The notes: a model not told the origin generated them from the letters alone. 64,000 nucleotides of DNA from Anaeramoeba flamelloides (GCA_027625915.1 JANTQA010000026.1:1550001-1614000); one strand, 5' to 3'. Positions 49,060-63,600 are shown, counted from the first letter of the stretch. Numbers and translations: made by a program.

Positions 49060-51117
49060 TATAGTTTATTGATTTTAATTTTTTTGAATAATTGGGCCTA
49101 GTCTCGTAAAGTGTTTTAGAGTGTCAAGTTTATTAAAATTTAAATAATAATAGAAAAAAAAATAAAAGAACTTGTTTTTTGATTTTTCAAATGAAAAAAA
49201 CAACCAATGTCGCTTTTTGGAGTTTTTTATTTTATTTTGAAAACTTATTTTTAACCACACAAAATAAAATCAAAAAAAAAAAAAACTAATTTTAACCTTG
49301 AATAAAAACGATGAGAACCAAATCAAAAATTATAGTCAACAATTTTAAAACACTCAATAGGCTAGAGAACTTTCCAATTCGTTTTATTTAACTATTTTTT
49401 TTAATTCTCAAATTTTCTAGATCAATTTTTTATTTTTTTCAGTTTTCTGATTTCCGATGAATATTTTCAAATTCCTTTTTTTACATAAAATGATGAAAAT
49501 TAATTAATCAAAACATATATTTTTTACTTTTTGAATGCTTTTAATATTCCTTTATACATTATAAATCAAAAAGAATCACTTTTAAAGACATTTTTATAAA
49601 GAATTCTTGGAAAGTGAATATTTAATAAAATTAATTTTGTTTTTGATTTTCAATTCAAATTTCAATTTTTTTAAAATCTATTATTACGAAATCAAATATT
49701 TCTACTTTATATAAAAGTCGACTTAGTAAATGTCTTTAAAAATTGAATTTTTAACACATTGGTAAACCTTTTTTTATTATATTATATTGATTATTTTTGA
49801 AATTGTACATAACTCTGTCAATGTCAATATTTACAAGAGTTTTTTTTATTTTTTGAAATTTCAATAGAAATTTCTAAATTCATTTCCAATTGTTTTAATT
49901 TAATATCTTCCACATTATTTGGAAAATATTTCAAAATCATGTAATAATTTTAGATATTTATTCTGATTTGGTGATTTATATTTTATAAATTAACCTTGAA
50001 TAAAATAGTAGATCATTGATAAACAATTCAATTAGTATTTATAGTGATTCAACCTTTTATAAGAAAAAAAAGCCAATAAAAACAAATTATACCTTGAAAA
50101 ATGAATCCACTTCAATTAGATAATTACACACTCTGAATAATAAGTGATTATTTTTTATTTTAATAATTGATTTTTATGAATTTTTTAATTGAGTAATAAC
50201 TGACTGAAACACATTTAACGCTAAAATATATTTGTCTATATATTCGAACCAAACAAACATATTTTCTTGTCTGTCTTTTTTCTTTTTTTTTTTTTTAATT
50301 AATTTTTAGTTTTTGATATTTATTTAATAAAGGTTAAATCGTTATTCTAGTGTCTATATTTTTATACAACCTAGTTATACAATGATTTTTTGAGAAATAA
50401 ATCCTAATAATCTTGGATCCATAGATTCAACAATTTTAAGGAAATATTGTGAGTTTTTTTTTTTTTTTTATTATTTCAGATTGAAAAGATAATTAAATGA
50501 TATCTTTTGATATACTTTTCTACAACTGAATAACAATGGTACTTTTTAATTAGATTTAATATTTTTCTCTGAAATATCAAGAAACCAATTTTAAAAATAT
50601 TTGTTTTTGTATTGTAATTAAAAATTTTATAAAAGTTAAATATAATCGAGTATTTTGAATCTTATTGATTTCATTTATTCTTTATTTCTAAAATTTTTGG
50701 AAAATTTGAAAAATGTATTTCATTGGGAAATAAATAATTTCAAATTTTAATTTTATTGTTATGTCTTAACTGGAAAAATTTATCTTGAAAATTAATATCA
50801 TTTTCTATTTTTCAAACTTGTTTTTGTGTGTTGATATAAAAAATATAAGCCAAATTTCAAAATTAGTGGCAAACTTTATTATTATTATTATTTTCCTGTT
50901 TTTTTTCTATCAAATAATAAATTGATTATACTATATTTTTATTTATTAATCTCCATTGGATATTATCTCTAAATACTTTAGCAAAATACATTATTATTCA
51001 ATAAAAAAAAACAATTATACAAATTTTTTCTGATGAAAAATCTGCCCCTATTTTTGAAATTTTGCTTATACATATTTACCTCAACACACAAAAACAAAAA
51101 CAATTTATACTGAAAAA

Positions 51118-51870
51118 ATCCAAATTTAAAAGAATTTATGTATAAGGGATTAATTTCTACCAAGAAGAAGCCTAAGATCAAAACATTTTTCTATTGGATA
51201 TAAATAAGATTAGTTTATCATGGTTCTAATGCCTCTAAAAAGAAATTAACTGAGTAATATTTTTTGATCTCATCCAATAAAAAATGACTCGTATTAGTAA
51301 AAAACGCAATAATTTTGGAAAAAATCAATATTTCACCACAAATTCAAGGATTAAATTATCAATATTATGACCCCAAAGTTGTAAAATATCTTTCTTGAAT
51401 TTGTGACTGAATGTAGATTAATTGCTTAAAAAATTCAATTTTTTTAAAAAAATTAAATAACAAATCATTGTAATTTTTTGACAAATTATTGCAGAAATAT
51501 TGGAAATATATTGATGTTGCAATTAGACCAGTTCAAAAAAGAAACACAACCAATTGTTAGTTGGATTTTTGATGTTGATGATTAATGAATTAATCTTGGA
51601 AATTAAATAATTTGAAAAGATAGTTATTTTTGAAAGTTCTAAATAGGAATTATTACGACTTGGTATACTCTTATTTTGGTTTCTATTTTTAGATTTGTTC
51701 AAAGGAATTTAAAAAAAATATCCTCAATGATAATTTTTAATGGTAATCCTTTCAAAAAATGTAATAATTTATTGTGCAATAAGATTTATAATAGATTTAT
51801 TCGAAACTATTTTAGACACGACTCACTAATATCATTTATATCCAACTATTGCATACTTTGATTAAAGAGA
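51118..51870 (+). repeat. Dispersed repeat family A, left and middle segments, intergenic copy
   Basis: Matches 4185-4610 and then 6130-6400 of the Myb intron. Here the two are contiguous, which suggests that 4650-6130 in the Myb intron includes later insertions. The short open frame 51676-51861 crosses it but is not conserved in the other copy. Confidence 0.6.
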
Positions 51871-52149
51871 AATCTATGATGACTTAAATACCTTTATTGA
51901 AAAATTAAACAAAATTTATTTTATATTTTGGATTTATGTAACATTTGATTATCTATTGCAATTTCTGTTTCATATGTTATTTAACATTTTCATCATATAT
52001 TTTATTGAAGATTAAACCTTAATTAACATTTTTTTTTTTGTTATACTTCTTTAAAAATTCTAGAATTGTTATTTAACATTTCATTCAAAATTCCCATTTT
52101 TTAAAAACATATCAAACAGATTAGAAAATTCTCTGTAATTTAGGTTAGA

Positions 52150-52230
52150 ATAGTAAGCACAACTCTTAACTACCAAATCCTGGCTTTAATCCACCCACTT
52201 AACCTAACATTACCCAGCCCCCCTTTTAAT
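52150..52230. other. C-rich, G-poor tract
   Basis: AACTACCAAATCC, CCACCCACTTAACC and ACCCAGCCCCCC words stand out against the AT-rich surroundings and resemble the tracts at 32100-32195 and 10790-10910. TTAAATAAAAAGTTAAATAAAA follows, as beside the 10480 element core. It is possibly the remains of a related foldback element. Confidence 0.4.
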
Positions 52231-52875
52231 TTTCAAATATTAAATAAAAAGTTAAATAAAAGTCCAATTAAACTTCAAATTATACAATTTTAAACTTGGC
52301 ATTTTTTCAGTATAATTTTACTTTTTTGGCCAATTCCTATCCTTGATTTATTTTAACAAGACCAAAAGAGAAGTTTGAAAAATACAACACACTACCAATA
52401 TTTAACATAAAATTTTCCAAATTAAGTCATCATTAAATAATCTAAAATTAAAAAATAATTATATTTCTCGTAAATATTCACAATATTCGTATTTTTTCTA
52501 TAAAAATTTTAAAAAACTTAAATCAAAAAATAGGAACCCCTTTTACACTTTTGGTATTATTTGTTAATTTTTTCAATCACCCAAAAATTAATTTGAAAAA
52601 AAAAAAAAAACGCTTTAAAAACAAAATAAAAAAAAATCTTTTTGATTCAGAACATTTATAATTTTATTTATTAATTCCATTTCTTATTTGTTTCCAAAAA
52701 AAATAATAATCAAAATTATCATTAAACAATGATAATATCATTCAGATAATTGAGTATTCATTTAAAAGTATAAATTTGAAAAATAAAACAAATAAATTGA
52801 TTTTCCAAATATTATTATATTTGAATTAATATGATTAAAAATTATATTATTTAAGGGATTATTAAATTATCTATT

Positions 52876-55800
52876 TTATTTTTTGTAAAGAATATCATCA
52901 ACTCTAAGAATCTATTATTTAAAGAGAGAATAGTTAATAAAAATAAGTAAAGTGAAGAAAAAAGAGAAATAAAGAAAAATTTAGTAATTAATACAATAAA
53001 GTTTAATCATTAATTATTATTATTATTAATAATAATAATAATAATGATAATGAACAAAGAAAAATTGGCTGTAAATTAACTTACACCACCAGTAAGTTCA
53101 GTTGCTAAACTTAATGCACTTGAAGATACAAGGAAAGGTTGTATTACAGAATCTTTCCACATATCTGAAATGACACCTTTTTTTACATTTAATCCCATTT
53201 TTTTGTTTCCTTTTTTGTGTTCGTTGTATAATTCAGTAACAACATTGATAGAACGTAATCCTGCATTTTCTGATAAAGTGTATGGAATAATTTCTAATGC
53301 TTCAGCATATTTCATGACACACATTTTTTCTTCTCCTTTTAATGTTTCTGCCCATTCACGTAATCTATAAGAAACTTCCATTTCAGGTGCTCCACCGCCT
53401 GGAAGTAAAAATCTTTTTTTGTTTTAATTATGAATCAATAATTATAAGAATGAATATAGAATTTAGAAAATTTATATGGAATAATTAATAACAATCAAAA
53501 AATCTTGTGATAAAAGAAACAAAAAAAAAGAATTTTCAAAAAATTTTTTTTTTGAAAGAATCTTTCAGTAAAAAAAACAATAGTCAATTCAAAAAAAAGT
53601 ATAATTGAAGTGTAAACGGAAAATAATTTTTTTAAAATTCTGCCAAATTAATCTTTTTTGAAATTGCTTAAAAAAAAAATAATAACACACACACACACAC
53701 TACCTCTATAACCCATTTCCTAAAAAGCCGGAAAATTTTATTTTAGTACATCTTTATTAAACTAAATTCCAATATAACTATCTAAATATCCAAAGTTATT
53801 ATACGTCATTAATTAATTCGTCATAATACTCCAATTTGTTTGTTTGTAAGATATTACCTTAAGAAAAGATAAAAGTTTATGATCTAAATTTTATATGTGA
53901 TATTTTTTCAGTGTGAAAATTGGTGGTTATTTTTTTAATTTTGATCGGTCAAAATTTTTTTACAAAGAGATTTAATCTTGATAAATTTTCCCAGGGAAAA
54001 AAAAAATACCATTAACTGTATTTTATTGTTTGGAAAAATTCTTTGGTTCTTATCATATTGCCATTTTTAATTGAATTTTATCGTACCTAATTTTGGAAAA
54101 AAAAAAGTGTTTAAATTATTTTTCATTTTTTTACAAATATTTTGATGAATATAAAACTATTTTTCAGTCATAGGTTCCAGGTTTAATTGATGAAATAAAA
54201 CAAATTTCATTAGTTTTATCCAATATTCTGATCAAAATAAATTTTCAATTTCTTTGAAAATTAAAATTATTTATAATAAGATTCTCTATTTTCAACTTTT
54301 TTTTGCTTTTTTTTTTTTTTTTTTTCTTTTTTATTTTTATTTGGAAATAAAGCCAATTTGAAAAAAAAAAATATTAGAAAATAACAATAAACATTAAGAA
54401 AATTGTGGCTATGCATTTTCTTTTAAAAATTCATACATTTGACTATTTAAAAAAAATCTTCTCGTTATGAATTTTAATTTTCTCTGAAATCAAGAAATTG
54501 ATAAATTTTGCATGAGAAGTTCCATTGATGTGGATATCAAAAAAAAGTGTTTTAACATTTATTTTTTTTTTCGAAAATTTATAGTTTGTTCAGGTATTTC
54601 TTTTTAATTATTGACTCTACTCCAAAGTTTATTATTTCTCTTATTTCTAAGCAATCTTACTTTGGTAGATTATTAAAAAAAAAAAAAAAGTGAATTTTCC
54701 ATTTTTGGATGTTTCAGGTCTGAAAAAAACATGGGTTTTCTTGAATTAATAAGAATAGACGAAAATCTCTGGTTTTATAATCAAAATAATATTTTTTTTA
54801 AATAAAAAAAAAAATAACGATTATTCATGAAATGGAGTTTATATATATATATATATATAATTATATATATGAACAAGATAAAGATAAACAATCGAAATAA
54901 TTACTTTTTTTTTACGAGAGAACGGATAACACATAAAGCATCATGAAGTGATCTTTCGGCTTCATCGAGTAAAAGTTCATTTGATCCACGAATTAATACA
55001 GAAACTGTTTTCCCTTTGTTTGGAACATCTGTGATTTGTACAAGTTTTCCATCAGATGTACCAATTTCTTGAACAAGTCCTGCTGATCCTAATTTTTCTT
55101 TAACAAACCCTTCGATGGATGCAATAGGTTTACAATTAAGTGTCTAAAAATTTAATAAAAAAATAAAAGATAATCACATAAAGTATTAAATTTAATGAAA
55201 AAAAAAAAAAAATATTTCTTCAAAAATCAACATAAATTGTAAAATAAAATTATCCAAGCTAATTTAATTTTTTTGAATATGAAAATTTTTATTGTAAAAA
55301 AAATATTAAAAATTACCTTTGAAATAAATTCGATTTCATCTCTTTCAATGTCTTTAATAACCATGATTTTTAATTTTGCAAGAATATGAAGTGCCATATT
55401 TGTTACTGCGTCTCGTAAAATTGATTTTTGGATTAATAATACATTACATCCTGTATCTTTAATTTTTTTACACATTCTAATTAAATATCTTCTTTCGTCA
55501 CGCAACATTCTATCCATTTTATTATAATCGGTAATAACAAGTTTCATGTCCATCTATTAGTAAAAATATATTAATTGATTCAAGGTATTATATCAAGAAA
55601 TAAATTTTTTTTTTTTAATGATCATTGGTTTTAATTATAGAGTTAAGATTTCAAAGAATAAAAAAATTAATCATAAAAGTTGGTGAATATATTTAAAAAT
55701 CAAAGTATTCAATTGGAATTATATTCAAAAATAAAAGTGGAAAAGTTCTTTTAAGGGCAGTAAATAACATAAAAAAGGTTTTTAAAATCAGTTTAATATT

Positions 55801-58800
55801 CATGCTAAATAAAAAAAAAAAACAAACAATTATGTATATTTATATATAAATATAAATATAAATAATTCCACTTATTTAAATCTTTGTATAAAAAATTTAC
55901 GGATTCATGAATCAAAATCCAAATTAAATAATAAAAGACTTATTATTAATATTTAAAAAAGAAAAATAAAAAATAAAAAATAAAAAAGAAAAATTAAAAA
56001 TAAAAAAGAAAAAAGAAAAATATAAAGAAAAAGAAAAAGAAAAGGAAAAGGAGAAGGAAAAAATAAATAAATCTATATATTTACATTTGTTTTTGGTGGG
56101 CTAAGTTGGAACTGAATTAAACCAATTTTAGCATTTTCGATTTTAGAAGGACCACCGGCATTATGCATAATTTTTTGGTAAAATAAAATTCCATCAACTA
56201 ATTTTGATGCTTCTAAAGTTTTTCCAAATTTTTTAATAATTCTGATGTTTTTAAGATCAACATTGGTATCAACTTCAGGGTTGGTAATTTTCATTACAGC
56301 ATCAACTGCAATAGGACCAATAATATTGGAAAATTGTGAAACCATTTTTGAACTTAAAGATGTTTCTGCTGCTTTTAATAAAGATTCATTATCTAGCAAT
56401 TTTACAGGTTCTGCCATTTCTTCTAAATATTTTTGTCCTTGGACTTCTGCTTTTCTAAAAGATTCTGAAATTTTCATTGGATGAATTTCTTTAAAAATGG
56501 AAATGGTTATGATCAAAAGGAGTTTTTATTAAAGAAAAATTAAAAAAAGAGATAAAATTTATTTTTAGTAAAATGAAATTTATTAAAAAATGTGTTATAT
56601 TATGGGATTGTATTGTGTGAATTTTTATTTGTGGAAAATTTTTGTCTTTTCCAATTTGTTAAAGAAAAGCTATCATTTGATTTATAATACTGTAAAAGTT
56701 ATATTGAGGATAAAAATCACTATATAAATTTTAGTGGTTCTGACAAACAGAGGGATTTATCCTTTGATATTTCCTTTCTTTTCAATTCATTAAAAAAAAA
56801 AAAATAAATCTATTTTTTTTTGTTTCAAGATTTTAAACTCTATTTTTTTTGTTTTTTTTTTAAAAAAAAAGTCTATGGATAATGTTTAATTCATCGCTTT
56901 TGTCTGATTTTATTTTTACTCAGAACATTTTTTACAATTTTGATTCTTTCAAATTACATAATCTAGTTTATTAAAATTTCTTCAAAATAAATAAAATCTA
57001 ATTTTCTACTCATTTACAAAAAAATTCTAAAAAATCCTAAAAAAGGAAAAAAAAAAATTTGGTTTAAATGTAAGGAAACTTTATCACATTAGTTGGTCTT
57101 TGAAATCTTCTTTGCAAATGAAAAATTTTTTAAAGTAGAGTTAGGGTTAACAAATTTATAAACGAGAAATTGAACCAAAAATTGTTTTATGTTTTTTAGA
57201 ATTTATCAGTATAAGCCATTTTAAAATAAAGTGAAAAAAATTTTTTTAAATAGAGTACTAACAATAGATATATTGAAGTTTATCATTTATTTGATATAAA
57301 ATTTTGAATACTTTTTTTTCATTTCTTTTTAAAATGATTATATTAATGAAAAGGGTTTTAGGGTGTATCCAACACCATAACAATCACTCAAATTGAAATA
57401 TGTTTTATTAAAAATATATTGGTATTCTTCAGTACTATACACTCTAAAACTTTTAAAAAATGAATAACATTTGATTTTACTAATATCAACTATTAAAAAT
57501 TTAAATTTCAGAAAAAATAATATTTTGAAAAAAAAAGTACTTTTGGAGAAATTTAATGATTTTTTTTATGAAGATTATTTTCACGAGATCTACGACTGAA
57601 TTCATTCGATTTCTATTTTCAGATTTTTTTTCTATTATATTTTTAGTTATTATTCTTTGAAAATAATTTTCTCTACAAATGTTATCAAAACCCAACTATT
57701 TTTGAGATTATCAAAAAAAATTTTTTTTAATAATTTTTTTATAATTTTGTTCTATAAAAATTAAATTTCAGGTTTCATTTCTATTATTTCGATAACTTTA
57801 TATTTAATTACATCATAACTTTTAAAAAGGAATTTATTTGATTTGCTAATATGATTTCAATATTATTTAATGAGTTTTTTTCAATTCTTTATTTCGTTTC
57901 TTTTTTTTTTACCTTACTTGAAATGCTTTAGATATCTTTTGGATTATTAATAAAATAATAAATCATCTTTTTTTGTTTTGTCATTATCAAAGTCCCGAAT
58001 AGATTTTCTGGATAAATCTTTTGAATTCTCATAAATAAAAAGATCTCATTTTTTAGAACTTTGAAACTAAGCTTTGTATCAAAGCGAACCGTAAAAATTT
58101 GATCAATTTAGAACTGGAAAAATCTAACAAAATGTATTTGAATTCGAAAATAAACTTTATTTTAATGGTTTCCCCAATCATTCGAATTCAATACTTTGTG
58201 AATTTTAAAAAATTATTCAGTTCATATAAACATGTATAAGAGCAATTTATCATTTTTATTGGAATTCTCTAATTAATTTAAAAAAAAAACTAATTAATTT
58301 AAAAAAAAAACTAATTATTTGGTAAAAATTTTAAGTTCTGTGAATAGGATATAAATAACAAATCATGCTACTTGCCTTCAGATCAGTATTAAAAATTAAT
58401 TATAATTTAATAGTTTATAAATTTCAAGCTAATTTTAAAAATATTTTAAATTAGAAAAAGATAATTATTAGATTAACAAAAAGATCTTCAAAAACACCAT
58501 TCAATTTTTGAAAAATTAATCAAAAAGAAAGAAATTAGATCAATAATCAAGACCAAACAATAATTTACTCCTGGTAACAATATGATTGGCAGATTGATCA
58601 AGCATTTACTTTAACAATTCTAAAAAATTGAGGAATAGTCATTAACTCTCATCCTTATTCTCTAATAAAATATAACTAACAATAATAATTCTTGCATACT
58701 ACCAACCTTTCAATGATTCGATATTTGCAATTCTCTTCAGTTAAATCATTTTCTGGACCTAATCATTTTTAAAAAAAAACAGTTTAAATTCAAAATATTT

Positions 58801-60618
58801 CACAAAAAGGTTCAACATAAAATGATCAATTTGAAAATTTTTTATCATCTCTCTTATTTTTTTTTTTTAGTTTTCATCAAAGTATTACACTGTGCGAAAA
58901 TCCTAATTTTGAACAAAAAAACCATGAAAAATTCAGAAATCATTTTTGCACATGTGTATCCTTTTTTTGAAATTTCAAGATAAAGTTGGATTAGAGTAAG
59001 GGTGTAAAACCAGAAGTCAAAAGTTTCACTTTATTGTTAATTTTTAATTGGATCAGAAAATGGTATTGTTTCTTTTGGTTGATGTTTCTTTTTATTTTTA
59101 TTATTTAAGGATTTCCTTAAAAATGATTTATTTAAATTTTTGTAAAAACAAAAAATAAAATTCCAAAATAGAATGTTGAGATAAGAAATAAAAGTTAAAT
59201 CATTAAACATTTCCAAGTTGATCAGACAACCCAACTTAACATTTTATTGTGACATTTTATTTTTATGTTTGAAAAAAAAATTGCCATAAATTATTTTTCA
59301 GACAGTTCTTTAAATACTAAATCAACGAGGTACAACAAAAGTTAAAAAATATTGTTTTCTGATCCAATTGAAAATGTTAAAAAGGTGCAAATTTTGACTT
59401 TGTGGATGCGACTTTCTTAAATAGTGTTTTGATTTTTTTTTGAAGAAGAAGAAATTTGAATAAAAACAAAGGGTAACCAAAATAATAATAAAAAATAATA
59501 CCTTTATCTAATAAATCAATTGCTGCTTGTAATAATGAACCACAAATTACAACAACAGTGGTTGTCCCGTCACCAGCATTTACATCTTGTGAATTACTTA
59601 AATCTACCATCTTTTAAATAAGAAAAAAACAAAAAATAAAATGAAAGAATAAAGAGAAAAATAATTTGGTTTCAGAAAGGTTACGAAAACAAAAAAGAAA
59701 TTAAAAAAAGACACCAAAAATTAAAGAACAAATATTTTTCATGAGACTTGAAATTTTGAAATAAAGATTTGTTTTGTTCAAAAACTAATGGAGGTTGCTT
59801 GGATTTTTAACAAAATTTCTTTTTCCAAATTTAGAAGGAAAACAAAGAATAGGGCTTTTTGATGATGGTGTTAAAAGTAGGGTTGAATTTTCCAATAAAA
59901 CAAGGAAAACGGAGCAATAAATCGATTCTTAGCTGCTTTTGTTGATTTGGGACAATAAAAAAAAAAATGTCTTATTTTTGTTCCAAAGCAAACTCATTGA
60001 AAAGAAAAATATTTTTTTCTTTGAATTTTGATTCGAAATCATGAGAAAAGAACAACAGTATTATAAACAAGTATATTTACAATTTTGTTTCTTCTCATTT
60101 TTATTTTGGATCGTTTTTAGTACCAAAAGTGAATGCTTATTTTTAATATTTTTTTTTTGATTTTTTTTTTCAAAAAGATAAAAAAAAAAATTCGAAAAAA
60201 AGCAAAAGATCAAGATCCAAAATTCACAATTAAAGGAAATAAATTGATGAATTTTTTGAGTTTTAAAAAAGAAAAATGTTTGTGTTTCTTTTTGAGGTAA
60301 AAAAAAAAGAGAATGTTGTTTTTTTTTTTTTTTTTCTTGTAAAAAATTACAAAAAGAAAGGATAAATTAAGTTACCATTCTACCAGCTGGGTGAACAATT
60401 TTGATTTTGGAAAGTATGGTGGCACCGTCATTAGAAACAAGCACTTCACCTTTTCCGTCTTGGATCATTTTATCCATTCCTCTTGGTCCAAGTGATGTTC
60501 TTACAATATCCGAGACAGATTTGGCATTAATTAAATTGCTCATTCGAACATCCTTGTGTTTTTCGGAAGTTTCAAATGTTTTTTTTGTTTGTGGTTTTTT
60601 CTGTAATACACTCATCAA
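52876..60618 (-). CDS. CCT4: T-complex protein 1 subunit delta (CCT4), cytosolic chaperonin
   Basis: Seven exons on the minus strand: 60618-60376, 59610-59502, 56488-56085, 55553-55317, 55143-54905, 53412-53085 and 52911-52876. Phases agree throughout and the product is 531 residues, close to the usual CCT4 length of about 540. ATPase motifs are present: [26 protein letters not shown] and GGGAPE. Delta-specific matches include [54 protein letters not shown] sequence, [22 protein letters not shown] and the tail [11 protein letters not shown]. It is one of eight subunits of the CCT ring that folds actin and tubulin. Exon 6 starts at 53412 because this gives [11 protein letters not shown] in frame; the more obvious AG at 53393 would break the frame. 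The last exon codes only 11 residues. Introns 2 (3.0 kb) and 5 (1.5 kb) hold repeats. Confidence 0.96.
53413..54904 (-). other. CCT4 intron 5
   Basis: Contains an (AC)n run at about 53690-53701, an (AT)n run at 54840-54870 and the right segment of repeat family A at 54430-54850. No coding sequence is required from it, since exons 5 and 6 join directly through LVKKKFLLPGGG. Confidence 0.8.
54430..54850 (+). repeat. Dispersed repeat family A, right segment (CCT4 intron 5)
   Basis: Shares AATTTTGCA, TTTGTTCAGGTATTTC, AAGTTTATTATTTCTC and TTTCTAAGCAATCTTAC with 6365-6610. The terminal GAAATGGAGTTTA appears at about 54829 after roughly 90 bases not found in the other copies, implying a small insertion in this copy. 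Confidence 0.65.
55554..56084 (-). other. CCT4 intron 3
   Basis: A/T-rich. It carries a purine-only A/G tract at about 55955-56065 (AAAAAGAAAAA and GGAAAAGGAGAAGG words) next to the donor. No other structure seen. Confidence 0.7.
56489..59501 (-). other. CCT4 intron 2 (3.0 kb)
   Basis: Contains the short repeat 57085-57230, the repeat arm 58195-58685 and a 22-base A/T direct repeat at about 58271-58314. The join [13 protein letters not shown] across it fits CCT4, so it is a true intron despite its size. Open frames 57501-57695 and 59037-59234 show no domain. Confidence 0.75.
58195..58685 (+). repeat. Dispersed repeat family A, far-right segment, arm 1
   Basis: About 490 bases inverted relative to 62060-62520. 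Shared words are AGAGCAATTTATCAT, AAGTTCTGTGAATAGGAT, ATTAAATTATAATTAATTTTTAATAC-like and AATTGAGGAATNGTCATTAACTC, ending at AAAATATAACTAAC. At 62060-62910 the same segment directly follows the right part of family A, which shows they belong to one element. Confidence 0.7.
59611..60375 (-). other. CCT4 intron 1
   Basis: 765 bases of A/T-rich sequence between RM and MVDLSNSQ. No repeat shared with other parts of the window was recognised. Confidence 0.75.
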
Positions 60619-63600
60619 ATTGGTTTAAATTAATAGAAAACAAATTTTATAAAAAATGAACAAGAATTTCTAAAAATTTAATTTCTCCAAAAGATGGAAA
60701 TAAGGGGTTATTTTTTTAAACAAGAAATTGTGAAAATCCTTTGAAATCATTTCTTAGACGATAATTTAGGGAAAAAAAAAAAGGATTTTGTTTTATAAAG
60801 ATTGTCTTTTAGTTATTTTGAAAATTTCTTATTCATTAAATAAACAAAATAATATATGAGAAATTAAAAATGCTATCTTCAGAAGACAAAGTGCTTGTTG
60901 CATATAAATTTCAGGCTTGTTTCTTTCTCTTGTTAAAACTGTACCTCGACTTCTTTATTTGATTGTACAGTGATCAAAATAATGTGTTTACAATAACCAT
61001 ACTATTGTTTCAAAATATCATCCGTGTTTTTTTTTCTTCTGTTTACAAGGCAATATCTAATTTACTACCCAGTAGTATACTTAAGTCCAAATAAAATTTG
61101 AAGGTAAAGACCTTGATATTTTCAATAAATTATACATTAGGAATGCAATTTATTCAAAAGTTTTAGGAATTTCTCTAAGTTTTTGATTTTTTTGCTTTCT
61201 TGATGATTAAAATTCTCTTTAAATTTTACTCTTTTTTTTAATATAAATTTTTACTATCTGATCTCGAAATTTTAATAATTTCTTTTTTAATAATCGAACT
61301 TTCTGTAACCTAGATCTGAGTTGATAATATTTCAACAAACAACAAGGGGTGTCGAACTTTCATATCTTTTATTGTCTAAGGGAGTATGAAATCAATGATA
61401 ATTTTCATTTTTTTATCAATTCAAGTTGAAATCATTTCAATAAGGGATCAAACCAAAACATATTTTACTTTACTTGAATAATTCCGATTATTATTTTCCA
61501 AAGTTCCTGAAAAAAAAATTTTTTTTTTTTTTTTCACAAATGATATTAAACTCAGCAAAAAAAGGTCAAGTTGTTTTGTTTTGTTGTCTTTGGGAATTGT
61601 TCAATGATTTAACCTATACTCTTATCTCAACATTATATTGTGACATTTTATTATATGTTTTATAAATAATTTAATAAATTATCATTTAGGAGATAAGCAC
61701 TGAAATATAAAAATCAAACAAAACAATTACTAAGAATAAATATGACAGTTTTCTTATCTAATTTAAAATTTATAATACATTGAAACAGTTGACTTACAGT
61801 TTAATAATCTTACTCTAAATAGAGTTTGTCTGGAATTTAACGGGTATAGTAATAGTTTGAGTTAAAACAATGAAAAATAAGTGATGTGTTTGAAAATCTT
61901 CAGATCTATCAATTTATATTAAGAGATAGTGAAATATTTTGAATTTAAAATTCAATTATCAAATAATGAATGTGGACAAGAAAATGATTTACCTGAAGAA
62001 AATGAAAAATCTTAGAATGCAATGAAAGGGTTTTTAGTATGTGGGATTTTTTGTAGTTAGTTATATTTTATAAGAGAATAAGGATGCGAGTTAATGACCA
62101 TTCCTCAATTTTTTAGAATTTTCCAAGTAAATGCTTGGTCAATCTGCCGATTATATTGTTACCAAGAGTAAATTATTGCTGGGTCTTGATTATTGATTTA
62201 ATTTCTTTCTATTAATATATTTTTCAAAAATCGATTGGTGTTTTTAAAGATCTCTTTGTTAATCAGATTTATATTTTTCTAATTTAAAATATTTTTAAAA
62301 TTCTCATCAAATTTATCAACTATTAAATTATAATTAATTTTTAATACTTGTCTGAAAAATAGTATTATGAGTTATTATTAATATCCTATTCACAGAACTT
62401 TAAATTTTTAAAGAATCTGTTATTTTTTGATGTATTAATTAGGATTTTTAACAAATATGATAAATTGCTCTTATATAGGTGTATTTGAATAATTAAAAAC
62501 TAGTAATATTTTTCATACATTCATAAAATAATTAATTAAAATGTTGTAGAAAGAAGTAAATACTTTTTTTTCTTTTTTTATCTTGATGTAAACCCCATTT
62601 CACTTAAAGAAGCCCATCTAGAAATGAAAAAGGTACTTTTTTTTTTAAGAACCAACCAAACTTATATTGTTTAGAAATATGAGAAATAATAAACTTCGTA
62701 TTAGAGTCGTTAATTGTAAAAGAAGAGCCCGAACAAACCCTAAATTTCAAAAAAAAAAACAATGTTAATAAATTTTTTGGTATTCTTTCATTGTAACGTC
62801 TTGTGCAAAATTCTCAATTTCTTTAGCAAATTAAAATTGATGACAATAAGATTTTTTAATTATAAATGTATGAATTTTATAAGAATCCACAAACCCTAAC
62901 TTTTCTTAATGTTAATTTGGAGTTTCAAATAGGATTTTTTTTTTTCAAATTTTATTTTTTTTAAAAAAAAATAAAAGCAAAATACAAAAAAAAAAAATTT
63001 GTAAAATGAGAAAAAGAGATATTGATCTAAAAATTGAAATTTTAGTTTGAGTAGAATAATGAATTAAACTCATAGAATATCTTCTATTTCTTCAATAAAA
63101 ATGGACCCCTTTTTCTAAAAAAGAGTTTATTGTTTTTGATTTTGTGTTAAACTAACTACATTTTTTTAAAAACATTGGAATTATTTCAGAAAATATTTGA
63201 AAAGTTCTAATCAGGAGTTATTTTGATTTACAAAAATTCAAAAGATTTAGAAAAAAATATATAAGATTGCATATATAAGATAAAAACATAAAATTTTTGT
63301 TTTATAAATATTTATAATTTCAAAAAAATATCGAAATAAAATAATAGAAATTAATTAATTGACGAAAAACTCATTAAATAATATTGAAATCCTTTGAAGA
63401 AATAAAACCATAGTTTTTAAAAGATATGAAATAATTAAATATAAAGTTACAGAAGTCTAAAATAAACTTAAAATTAGATTTTTATAGAACAAAATTATAA
63501 AAAAAAATTGGAAATAATAATTATTAAATTTTTTTTTTTGATAATCTCTAAATTAAGTTGGATTTGGATATAATTTCTAAAGTAAATTATCATTGTTAAT

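Larger units (their letters stand above)
47597..52875. other. Intergenic region with repeats, no gene
   Basis: Lies upstream of G alpha and downstream of CCT4, both on the minus strand. It holds repeat pieces at 48385-48500, 48878-49059, 51118-51870 and a C-rich tract at 52150-52230. Open frames such as 48544-48792 and 50978-51181 are low-complexity and unsupported. Confidence 0.6.

Noticed and set aside
53704-53721. A micro-exon of CCT4 between exons 5 and 6
   Set aside because: Its length gives the wrong phase, and an upstream acceptor at 53413-53414 joins exon 5 directly to [11 protein letters not shown], matching CCT4 without a gap.
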